A DNA stretch of 64,000 bases from contig JANWYV010000020.1 in assembly GCA_025055075.1 (NCBI GenBank), forward strand, positions 1-64,000, given 5' to 3'. The number at the start of each line of letters is the position of its first letter. Position 1 is the first letter of the stretch. The notes below the pieces were generated by a model. The model had not been told where the DNA came from and searched no databases. It was given only the letters and a program-made list of their open reading frames with translations. Source of the stretch: Blastocatellia bacterium (GTDB taxonomy: Bacteria > Acidobacteriota > Blastocatellia > HR10). A program made the position numbers and the translations under genes. Positions 1 to 6,438 of the stretch are shown here, piece after piece.

Positions 1-192
1 ATCGATGAACGTGATCCCACTGCGACACGCCGCCGTGTTCTGAAACCCCGGATCGTACACCATCAACCCAAAATCCCCCTCCCCCACCTTCACCCGCCGA
101 AACTCCATCGCCCGCACCGCCCCCTCCTCAATCGGCACCTCATAACTCCGCCCCGTCCGATTGTCGATCACCGTCAAGGTATCTTTCGCCAT
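1..192 (-). CDS. gltA: Citrate synthase, N-terminal part (runs off the window)
   Basis: Only the first 64 codons are inside the window. The protein begins MAKDTLTVIDNRTGRSYEVP and continues into a stretch reading GDFGLMVYDPGF, QNTAACRSGITFID, which is the conserved N-terminal domain of bacterial type II citrate synthase (oxaloacetate plus acetyl-CoA to citrate, cytoplasmic, TCA cycle entry). The ATG at 192-190 is preceded by GGAGG at normal spacing, so the start is firm. It is divergent from the NuoE-like operon across 441 bases. A partial sigma-54-type promoter lies 66 bases upstream of the start codon. The catalytic residues lie outside the window. Confidence 0.9.
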   Translation of the reverse strand, partial: MAKDTLTVIDNRTGRSYEVPIEEGAVRAMEFRRVKVGEGDFGLMVYDPGFQNTAACRSGITFID

Positions 193-257
193 AAGTCCTC
201 CTTTCCCGAGCGGCCCGCGCGGTCGCTCGAAAGAAAAATTTCCCATGAGGGTTCATG

Positions 258-275
258 AAGCAATTCTTGTTCCAC
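258..275 (-). promoter_or_regulatory. Candidate sigma-54 promoter of citrate synthase
   Basis: On the minus strand the site reads TGGAACAAGAATTGCT: GG at 273-272, exactly ten bases, GC at 261-260, with TTGCT fully matching the -12 element and two differences in the -24 element. Transcription would start near 248, about 56 bases before the ATG. The site was found by eye. One GG-N10-GC match is expected by chance fairly often, so support comes from its position and from the other sites in this window. Confidence 0.45.
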
Positions 276-416
276 ATCTCTCCCCAATCCTCTCTTGGTC
301 GCCGCGGAAGCGCCCAAGGTGTCTTATGTGCTCACCTCGCTTGACCTACGAGAGCGGAGGGGTAATCGGGAGCGCTGCGGCCGCGCCTCTGAGCTGGGGC
401 ATTTAGCCGATCCGAC

Positions 417-430
417 GGGGAGAAATCCCC
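417..430. promoter_or_regulatory. Palindrome GGGGAGAAATCCCC, candidate activator site
   Basis: Arms GGGGA and TCCCC flank GAAA. Its centre is about 150 bases from the -24 element facing gltA and about 170 bases from the one facing the NuoE-like operon. A nearly identical palindrome (14534-14546) lies about 127 bases before another sigma-54-like promoter. The distances suit enhancer-binding proteins. Function is inferred. Confidence 0.4.
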
Positions 431-478
431 CATCATCCGGCCAAGAGCACCGGCCTGCCGCAGGCCTCTTCGCGAAGG

Positions 479-591
479 AGGGGATTGCGACTTTTCCCAC
501 AGGGACGGGCTGTTTTCCGCAGCGAGGGACAAGGCGTCAACGGGACGGGCTTCTAACTCCTTGTGGCTCAGGGCCAAAATCGCAATCCCCT
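479..591. repeat. 12-base inverted repeat flanking an 89-base spacer
   Basis: AGGGGATTGCGA at 479-490 is exactly inverted as TCGCAATCCCCT at 580-591, ending two bases before the -24 GG of the downstream promoter. Inside the spacer, GGGACGGGCT occurs twice (502-511 and 542-551). The bases at 590-602, CCTGTGGCACAGG, are a palindrome overlapping the -24 element. Together these could be regulator sites or a DNA loop anchor. Confidence 0.55.
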
Positions 592-592
592 G

Positions 593-608
593 TGGCACAG
601 GCTTTGCT
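593..608 (+). promoter_or_regulatory. Strong candidate sigma-54 promoter of the NuoE/F/GltB operon
   Basis: TGGCACAGGCTTTGCT has GG at 594-595, ten bases, GC at 606-607, with six of seven -24 consensus bases and all five of TTGCW. Transcription would start near 619, only about 15 bases before the ATG at 634. The intervening bases still contain GGGAG and TTGGGG, which could serve as a ribosome binding site. Confidence 0.65.
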
Positions 609-633
609 TCTCCCAAAATGGGGAGTTGGGGAT

Positions 634-1110
634 ATGCGAGAGGTCGAAGCCATTATCGAGCGGTACGGAGCCGAGCGGCGACACGTGATCGCCATGTTGC
701 AGGATATTCAGGCGCAGTTCCATTACTTGCCGCGAGAGGCGCTTCTTGAGGTCGCGGCTCGTGCGCGTATCCCCTTGATCGACCTCTACAGCATCGCGAC
801 CTTCTACAACTGTTTCTCGCTCGTTCCCCGAGGGGAACATGTCATTCGGGTGTGCTTGGGCACGGCGTGTCACTTGAAGGGAGGAGCGCGTCTGGTCGAA
901 GCCTTGGAGCGAGAGCTGGGAGTGCGCGAAGGGGAGATGACTCCAGATGGGCAATTCTCGTTTGAGACAGTCCGATGCGTCGGGGCATGCGCTTTAGCGC
1001 CACTTGTCATCATTGACGGACGCTACTATCCCAAGATGGGGCAGCGGAAGCTGACGCAGGTGCTCGCACGATTGCGCCGTGCTCGCCCGGCGGAGGAGAT
1101 CGTTCGATGA
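634..1110 (+). CDS. nuoE: NuoE/HndA-like [2Fe-2S] electron-transfer subunit
   Basis: A 158-residue member of the thioredoxin-like [2Fe-2S] family (complex I 24 kDa subunit, HndA, HydC). The four cluster ligands are visible as CLGTAC in the middle and CVGAC near the C-terminus. It passes electrons to or from the NuoF-like partner encoded next. The open frame runs upstream to 295, but only ATG 634 has a nearby ribosome binding site and leaves a normal family length beginning MREVEAIIERYG. It overlaps the next gene by ATGA, so translation is probably coupled. There is no membrane arm of complex I here, so this is a soluble enzyme module and not respiratory complex I. Confidence 0.88.
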   Translation: MREVEAIIERYGAERRHVIAMLQDIQAQFHYLPREALLEVAARARIPLIDLYSIATFYNCFSLVPRGEHVIRVCLGTACHLKGGARLVEALERELGVREGEMTPDGQFSFETVRCVGACALAPLVIIDGRYYPKMGQRKLTQVLARLRRARPAEEIVR

Positions 1111-2954
1111 AGATTCGAACGCTCGAGCAACTGAGGGCGCTGGAAGAGGAGCTTCGCGCGGCGCGCGATCACAAACCGTGCGTGCGCGTGTGCGGAGGGA
1201 CCGGCTGCCGCGCTCGTGGGAGCGAAGAGGTGCTGGCTCGCTTCAAGGCGCTCTTGCAGGAAACGGGATTGGCCGAATCGGTGGAATTGAAATTCACTGG
1301 ATGTCACGGGTTGTGCGAACGCGGTCCTTTGGTCTCGCTCACTCCTCACGAGGTCTTCTATCAAGGCGTCGAGGCCGATGATGTGCGCGCGATCGTCACG
1401 GAGACGCTCACGAACGGTACGCTCATTGAGCGATTGCTCGCTCAGGATCCGGTGACGGGGCGGCGCGTTCGACGAGAGCAGGAGATCCCCTTCTACCGGC
1501 GGCAGCATCGAATCGTGTTGCGCTTCAACGGCATTATTGATCCGACCGACATTCGCGAATACATCGCGCTTGGGGGGTATCGGGCCCTGGGCACGGTCCT
1601 GACGCGCCTGAGCCCAGAGGAAGTGATCGCGATCGTCGAACGCTCTGGGCTGCGCGGGCGTGGAGGAGCGGGATTCCCAACGGGGAGGAAATGGCGATTG
1701 GCGCGCGCGGCTCCAGGTTCGCGCAAGTATGTGATCTGCAACGGGGACGAGGGCGATCCTGGCGCCTTCATGGATCGCAGTGTGCTCGAAGGCAATCCGC
1801 ACAGCGTCATCGAAGGGATGATCATCGGCGCTTACGCCGTCGGTGCGGCGCAGGGGATCATCTATGTGCGCGAAGAATACCCTCTGGCCGTTCAAACGTT
1901 GGAAACGGCACTCGCCCAAGCGCGCGCGTATGGGTTCCTCGGCGAGGAGATTTTCAGCTCCGCATTCTCCTTCGATATTGAGATCGTGCGCGGCGCTGGA
2001 GCTTTCGTCGCCGGAGAGGAGACGGCCTTGATCGCCGCCGTTGAGGGAAAGGTGAGCGAGCCGCGGCAACGCCCGCCGTATCCCGTGCATCGGGGAGTGT
2101 GGGGATACCCCACCGTCATCAACAACGTCGAGACGTGGGCCAATGTCCCCATCATCATCGAGCAAGGCCCCGAATGGTTCGCGAGCTTGGGGACGACGAC
2201 GAGCAAGGGGACGAAGATCTTTTCGCTCGTGGGCAAGGTCATGAACACGGGGCTCATTGAAATCCCGATGGGAATGACGCTCCGAGAGCTCATCGAGGAG
2301 ATCGGCGGCGGAACGCCTCCTCCGCGAGAGACCAAGGCCGTGCAGATCGGGGGGCCCTCGGGCGGTTGTTTGCCCAAGGACCTTTTCGATCTTCCCATTG
2401 ATTACGAGAGCTTGACCGAAGCGGGCGCGATGATGGGCTCGGGCGGTCTGATCGTCATGGACGATCAGACCTGCATGGTGGATGTCGCGCGATACTTCAT
2501 GGACTTCTTGCGCGATGAATCCTGCGGAAAATGCCTCCCGTGTCGCGAAGGAACCAACCGCATGTATGAGCTGCTCACGGCGATCTGCGAGGGGCGCGCG
2601 ACCGAGGCCGATCTCACCTTGCTCGAAGAGCTGGCTCAGGTCGTGAAGGAAACGTCGCTCTGCGGGCTCGGCCAGACGGCGCCGAATCCCGTGCTCACGA
2701 CGTTGCGTTATTTCCGTCCCGAGTACGAGGCGCACATCCGAGAACGGCGTTGTCCGGCCGGTGTGTGTAAGGCCCTCATTCGCTATGTGATCAATGCCGA
2801 GCGCTGCACGGGATGTTTGGCGTGCCTGTCCCCGTGCCCGCAACAAGCCATTCAGGGGCAACTCAAGCAGCCTCATGTCATTGACCAAGAGCGCTGCATC
2901 AAGTGCGGCATGTGCTATGAGGTCTGCCAATTCGGAGCTGTGGAGATCATATGA
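1107..2954 (+). CDS. nuoF: NuoF/HndC-like NAD(P)H-binding flavoprotein with extra ferredoxin domains
   Basis: 615 residues. The N-terminal ~90 residues are a thioredoxin-like [2Fe-2S] domain (CVRVCGGTGC, then CHGLC). The central NuoF domain carries the FMN/NADH-binding glycine-rich motif GRGGAGFPTGRKW near residue 182 and the [4Fe-4S] ligands SCGKCLPC near 472. The C-terminal ~50 residues are a 2x[4Fe-4S] ferredoxin (CTGCLACLSPCP and CIKCGMCYEVC). This layout is that of HydB, HndC and related soluble, sometimes electron-bifurcating, enzymes and differs from respiratory NuoF, which lacks both ends. It overlaps both neighbours by ATGA. Whether it bifurcates electrons cannot be read from the sequence. 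Confidence 0.9.
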   Translation: MKIRTLEQLRALEEELRAARDHKPCVRVCGGTGCRARGSEEVLARFKALLQETGLAESVELKFTGCHGLCERGPLVSLTPHEVFYQGVEADDVRAIVTETLTNGTLIERLLAQDPVTGRRVRREQEIPFYRRQHRIVLRFNGIIDPTDIREYIALGGYRALGTVLTRLSPEEVIAIVERSGLRGRGGAGFPTGRKWRLARAAPGSRKYVICNGDEGDPGAFMDRSVLEGNPHSVIEGMIIGAYAVGAAQGIIYVREEYPLAVQTLETALAQARAYGFLGEEIFSSAFSFDIEIVRGAGAFVAGEETALIAAVEGKVSEPRQRPPYPVHRGVWGYPTVINNVETWANVPIIIEQGPEWFASLGTTTSKGTKIFSLVGKVMNTGLIEIPMGMTLRELIEEIGGGTPPPRETKAVQIGGPSGGCLPKDLFDLPIDYESLTEAGAMMGSGGLIVMDDQTCMVDVARYFMDFLRDESCGKCLPCREGTNRMYELLTAICEGRATEADLTLLEELAQVVKETSLCGLGQTAPNPVLTTLRYFRPEYEAHIRERRCPAGVCKALIRYVINAERCTGCLACLSPCPQQAIQGQLKQPHVIDQERCIKCGMCYEVCQFGAVEII

Positions 2955-3670
2955 CGCGCCTCTACATTAACGGCATCGAAGTGGATGTCGAGGAGGGAAT
3001 GACCCTCCTGGAGGTGGCCGAGCATCTGGGCATCGAGATCCCTACGCTCTGCTTTCATCCGGGGTTGAGCCCGTATGGAGCGTGCCGCCTTTGCGTCGTT
3101 GAGTTGAGCGATGGTCGGCTCGTCTCTGCGTGCACCTATCCTGTCCAAGAGGGGTTGCGGGTGCGCACACACTCGCCACGCGTCCGACGGGCTCGCCAGA
3201 TGCTGATCGAGCTGCTCCTTTCGATCTGTCCGAGCTCGAAACGGCTTCAGGATCTGGCTACCGAGCATCAGGTCGAGCGCGTACGCTTTTCGATCCGCGA
3301 CGAGCGATGTATCTTCTGCGGCCTTTGCGTCCGAATGTGCGCCGAACAGATGATGGCTCATGCCATCGGGTTCGTCAGTCGCGGATACCGACGCCGGATC
3401 ACGACCCCCTTTGATATGACGTCGGAGGTGTGCCGCCGGTGTGGCGGATGTCTCTACATTTGCCCGGTGTGCGAGCTGCGGTGCCAAGGGTCAGAGGCCC
3501 CAAGCGCCGTCTGCGGCTCGTGCGCAACTCCGGCTCCGACATGCCTCCCTGTGTACGAGGATCTCGCGTGTTACATGGGGGCGGCGGGCGAATGCGGGAC
3601 ATGCGTGAGAGGACCGCAGACGCCTGATCTTCGCCTGTTGGATCTTAAAGGAAGGAGGGAGAGCGTATGA
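2951..3670 (+). CDS. NuoG/HoxU-like iron-sulfur subunit with cysteine-rich tail
   Basis: 239 residues. It begins with a plant-type [2Fe-2S] ferredoxin domain as at the N-terminus of NuoG and HydA (CFHPGLSPYGACRLC, then a Cys in VSACTYP), followed by ferredoxin-like motifs CIFCGLCVRMC and CRRCGGCLYICPVC. The last ~60 residues hold further cysteines (CGSCATPAPTC, CGTCV) with no obvious family match. No hydrogenase or formate-dehydrogenase catalytic domain follows, so it probably links the NuoEF pair to the FMN protein encoded next. It overlaps its neighbours on both sides by four bases. The role is inferred from operon order. Confidence 0.82.
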   Translation: MTRLYINGIEVDVEEGMTLLEVAEHLGIEIPTLCFHPGLSPYGACRLCVVELSDGRLVSACTYPVQEGLRVRTHSPRVRRARQMLIELLLSICPSSKRLQDLATEHQVERVRFSIRDERCIFCGLCVRMCAEQMMAHAIGFVSRGYRRRITTPFDMTSEVCRRCGGCLYICPVCELRCQGSEAPSAVCGSCATPAPTCLPVYEDLACYMGAAGECGTCVRGPQTPDLRLLDLKGRRESV

Positions 3671-5301
3671 GCTTCTCACGATTGAATGCCTCGGCGGCGA
3701 CGCTCACGAAGAATCGCACGGAGGGAGCGATCGTCTCCCTGAGTGGGATGTGCGCAACGTGCCTGGATGGATGCATCGGGATGTGCGAGATCGGGAAATC
3801 AGCGTACCGCGGGGCCGAAGTCATCTATCCGCAGCCGTTCGGGATCATCACGGCGGCTTCGGAGAAGCGGTATCCGGTCGATCTGTCGCACTTCACGATC
3901 CTCGGGACGGTCGTGGGAGCCTGGGGGGTACCGCCCGATCCCGACGTCGCGATCTTCCCGGCCGTCTCGCTGGAGCGGCGCATCGGTCGGGACAAAGGGA
4001 TCAAGGTGAAGCTGCCGATCATCATCCCTGGATTGGGTTCAACGGCCATCGCGAAGAACAATTGGGAAGGTCTGGCCATCGGCGCTGCCATCGCGGGCAT
4101 CCCCCTCACCATCGGCGAGAACATCTGTGGAATGGATGAAGCGGCGGAATTCAAGAACGGACGCGTCGTGCGCTCTCCGGAGATGATCCGCCGGGTGAAA
4201 CTCTACAAAGAGTGGCAGCAGGACGGATACGGAGCAATCATCGTGCAAGCCAATGTGGAAGACACACGGCTCGGCGTTCACGAATACGTCATCTCGGAAT
4301 TGGGAGTGGAAGCCGTCGAGTTGAAATGGGGGCAAGGGGCCAAGGACATCGGCGGCGAGGTGAAGATCAAGGATCTGGCGAAGGCGCAACTGTTGAAGCG
4401 TCGCGGCTACATTGTGCTGCCAGATCCCGAGGATCCGGAGGTCATTGAAGCATTCCGGCGAGGCTCGTTCCATGAATTCGAGCGCCACTCGCGCATCGGT
4501 ATGGTGGATGAGGAGAGCTTCGTGCGACGGGTCGAAGAGCTGCGGCGCGCGGGAGCGAAGTACGTCTTCCTGAAGACGGGAGCGTATCGGCCCGCCGATC
4601 TGGCGCGCGCGCTGAAGTTCTCTTCGCTCGCGGGCATTGATCTGCTCACGGTGGATGCTGCGGGCGGGGGGACCGGCATGAGCCCTTGGCGCATGATGAA
4701 CGAATGGGGCATTCCGCCGGTCGAGTTGCACTCACTACTCTATCGGTATGCTGACCAACTGGCGCAGCGGGGTGAATACGTGCCCGATATCGCGATCGCC
4801 GGCGGATTCGCATTCGAGGACCAGATCTTCAAGGGCTTGGCTCTAGGCGCTCCTTATTTCAAACTCATCGGCATGGCGCGCGCACCGCTGGCGGCGGCGA
4901 TGGTGGGCAAAACCATCGGACGAAGCATCGAGGAAGGCGACCTTCCCGTTTATATCGCTCGCTTCGGAGAGACAGTGGAGGAGATCTTCATCACGGCGCC
5001 GGAGCTCAAGCGACGGTTCGGCGCGGATTTCAAGCGGATTCCCCCAGGAGCCATCGGCTTGTACACGTATTTGCAGCGCCTGGCCCAAGGCTTGCGACAG
5101 CTCATGTGCGGGAGCCGAAAATTCGCCCTTGACTATATCAGCCGTGACGACATTGCGGCGCTCACCGAAGAAGCCGCCCGCATCAGCGGCATCCCATACG
5201 TTATGGACGTTGACCGAGCGGTGGCCGAGCGGATCCTCAATGGCTCCCCAGTTTCTCAATCGCTCGCCGAGCACAGGGTCGGCCACCAGGGGATGAGATA
5301 A
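3667..5301 (+). CDS. Stand-alone glutamate-synthase FMN domain protein (GltB-like)
   Basis: 544 residues matching the FMN/glutamate-forming domain of glutamate synthase large subunit, seen in GLGSTAIAKNNWEGLAIG, KWGQGAKDIGGEVK and VDAAGGGTGMSPWR. The N-terminal glutaminase domain of GltB is absent and no GltD follows. A cysteine cluster near residue 30 (CATCLDGCIGMC) is a likely iron-sulfur site. The start ATG has a strong GGAGGGAG and overlaps the previous stop. Electron supply from the three upstream subunits is inferred from the operon. The substrate is unknown: ammonia-dependent glutamate formation, or another reaction of this FMN-barrel family. Confidence 0.85.
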   Translation: MSFSRLNASAATLTKNRTEGAIVSLSGMCATCLDGCIGMCEIGKSAYRGAEVIYPQPFGIITAASEKRYPVDLSHFTILGTVVGAWGVPPDPDVAIFPAVSLERRIGRDKGIKVKLPIIIPGLGSTAIAKNNWEGLAIGAAIAGIPLTIGENICGMDEAAEFKNGRVVRSPEMIRRVKLYKEWQQDGYGAIIVQANVEDTRLGVHEYVISELGVEAVELKWGQGAKDIGGEVKIKDLAKAQLLKRRGYIVLPDPEDPEVIEAFRRGSFHEFERHSRIGMVDEESFVRRVEELRRAGAKYVFLKTGAYRPADLARALKFSSLAGIDLLTVDAAGGGTGMSPWRMMNEWGIPPVELHSLLYRYADQLAQRGEYVPDIAIAGGFAFEDQIFKGLALGAPYFKLIGMARAPLAAAMVGKTIGRSIEEGDLPVYIARFGETVEEIFITAPELKRRFGADFKRIPPGAIGLYTYLQRLAQGLRQLMCGSRKFALDYISRDDIAALTEEAARISGIPYVMDVDRAVAERILNGSPVSQSLAEHRVGHQGMR

Positions 5302-5485
5302 CCGCCGCTCTGGAGCGGCCTCGCAAAACGTCCGGGAGTAGGCCAGACAGGTGAAGGTTGACTGAGATCCCAGCGCGGGAAGCATTGTTGCCTTTCACAG
5401 GATACCCCGACTAAAATTACGCGCTTTGCCACAATGGGCATGGCGCACGTAGCGCCTCTGGCCCTCAGCCACGAGGAGGCGGGTT

Positions 5486-5926
5486 ATGGGGACAAAGCGA
5501 TCTTGGGCATTGCTCAGCGGCTGGATGCTTTTGGCCGGATTGGCGATGGTCATCGTCTCTGCTTCAGAGGAGACCGAGATGCGATTCGTCCAACGACGTA
5601 CCGCCCCGTTAGGGCTAGCGCGCGTCAAGCTCACTGGCAAGTGGGGCTACATTGATCGAACGGGGCGGATCGTGATCAATCCCCAGTTCGAAGAGGCGGG
5701 CGATTTCTCTGAAGGCTTGGCCCGCGTCAAGACTGGTGGAAAATGGGGCTACATTGATCGAACGGGGCGGTTCCTCGTCAACCCACAGTTTGAGGAAGCT
5801 GGGGACTTCTCCCAAGGCCTGGCGCGGGTGAAGCTCGGGGGGAAATGGGGTTATGTGAATCGTCAAGGGGAGGTCGTCATCCCTCCTCAATTCAGCGAAG
5901 CGAGTGATTTCTCTCGCTCTCCGTGA
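5486..5926 (+). CDS. Short WG-repeat protein with signal peptide
   Basis: 146 residues. The N-terminus (MGTKRSWALLSGWMLLAGLA) looks like a secretion signal. It is followed by three WG repeats of the form LARVK-GGKWGYIDRTGR-VNPQFEEAGDFS. The third repeat ends abruptly in SRSP and stop, where other WG proteins continue for several more repeats, so the gene may be truncated or decayed at its 3' end. GAGGAGG precedes the ATG. The repeats probably form a beta-rich extracytoplasmic domain. No specific function is known. Confidence 0.7.
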   Translation: MGTKRSWALLSGWMLLAGLAMVIVSASEETEMRFVQRRTAPLGLARVKLTGKWGYIDRTGRIVINPQFEEAGDFSEGLARVKTGGKWGYIDRTGRFLVNPQFEEAGDFSQGLARVKLGGKWGYVNRQGEVVIPPQFSEASDFSRSP

Positions 5927-6225
5927 AAGACTGAGGTTCTTTTAGGAGAGCAAAGGGCCGCACCGAGTGAGGGGTTCGAAGACGGTTTTGAGCGCGACTT
6001 GAAGACCGCAAGGAAAGCGGATCATCCGATGCTTCACTACGATGAACAAACGCCTCAGAAGCTGAATGCCCATAGCGTTCTTCCTTACCAGCTCAGAAAG
6101 CGTTGCACGGATGCCTGGACCTAGCGAGCATTGCCTCACCGAGAATGACCCCCGAGGAGTCCATCTGTGCCCGAGAATGGAAGATAGCAATTTCTCCCAA
6201 GGTGGGGGATATGCCCCAGCGAGCG

Positions 6226-6247
6226 GAGGAGAGCTCGCGCTCTCCTC
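6226..6247. repeat. Perfect 9-bp stem-loop
   Basis: GAGGAGAGC pairs with GCTCTCCTC around a TCGC loop. It is strong enough to act as a terminator hairpin, although no T-run follows on the plus strand. It may end transcripts coming from the WG-repeat gene. Confidence 0.5.
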
Positions 6248-6341
6248 TCTTGACCTTTATCTCGTCACATCCAACGACTTAGCGAAGCATTCGAGGCGAA
6301 AGCGGCGATGGTATAATTCTTGCTTGAAGGGAGATCTGATC

Positions 6342-6360
6342 GGAGACTCAAGGAGTCTCC
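6342..6360. repeat. Perfect 8-bp stem-loop downstream of a TATAAT
   Basis: GGAGACTC, loop AAG, GAGTCTCC. A TATAAT at 6312-6317 lies 25 bases upstream, so a plus-strand transcript starting near 6324 would open with this hairpin. It also lies about 80 bases past the stop of the sensor kinase on the minus strand and could terminate it. Confidence 0.45.
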
Positions 6361-6438
6361 CCACAACGGATGGCTTGTGAAGACCGGAGCGAGAAGCCAG
6401 GGATGTGGTTTGCCGAGGATGGTTGGCGTGGAGATGGT

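Larger units (their letters stand above)
193..633. other. Divergent regulatory region between gltA and the NuoE/GltB operon
   Basis: This 441-base gap has no convincing gene. It holds two outward-facing sigma-54-like promoters (258-275 minus, 593-608 plus), a G4/C4 palindrome roughly midway (417-430), a 12-base inverted repeat (479-490 with 580-591) and a 10-base direct repeat (502-511 and 542-551). ORFs crossing it have no start site with a ribosome binding site and are the open extension of the downstream gene. Confidence 0.6.
5927..6438. other. 512-base region without a recognised gene
   Basis: No ORF here has a convincing start or family. It contains a perfect 9-base-pair stem-loop (6226-6247), a TATAAT (6312-6317) without a clear -35 box, and a perfect 8-base-pair stem-loop (6342-6360). 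It separates the WG-repeat gene from the 3' end of the sensor kinase on the other strand. A small RNA or decayed gene remains is possible. Confidence 0.4.

Noticed and set aside
1026-2930. A 634-residue open frame on the minus strand
   Set aside because: It is antisense to the NuoF-like gene and without any family features.
5374-5390. A GG-N10-GC site before the WG-repeat gene
   Set aside because: Only the GG and TTGC parts match; the remaining -24 and -12 bases do not, so it is at chance level.
5942-6190. An 82-residue minus-strand open frame in the gene-free region
   Set aside because: No ribosome site and no family I can name; I could not support it as a gene or a transposase remnant.
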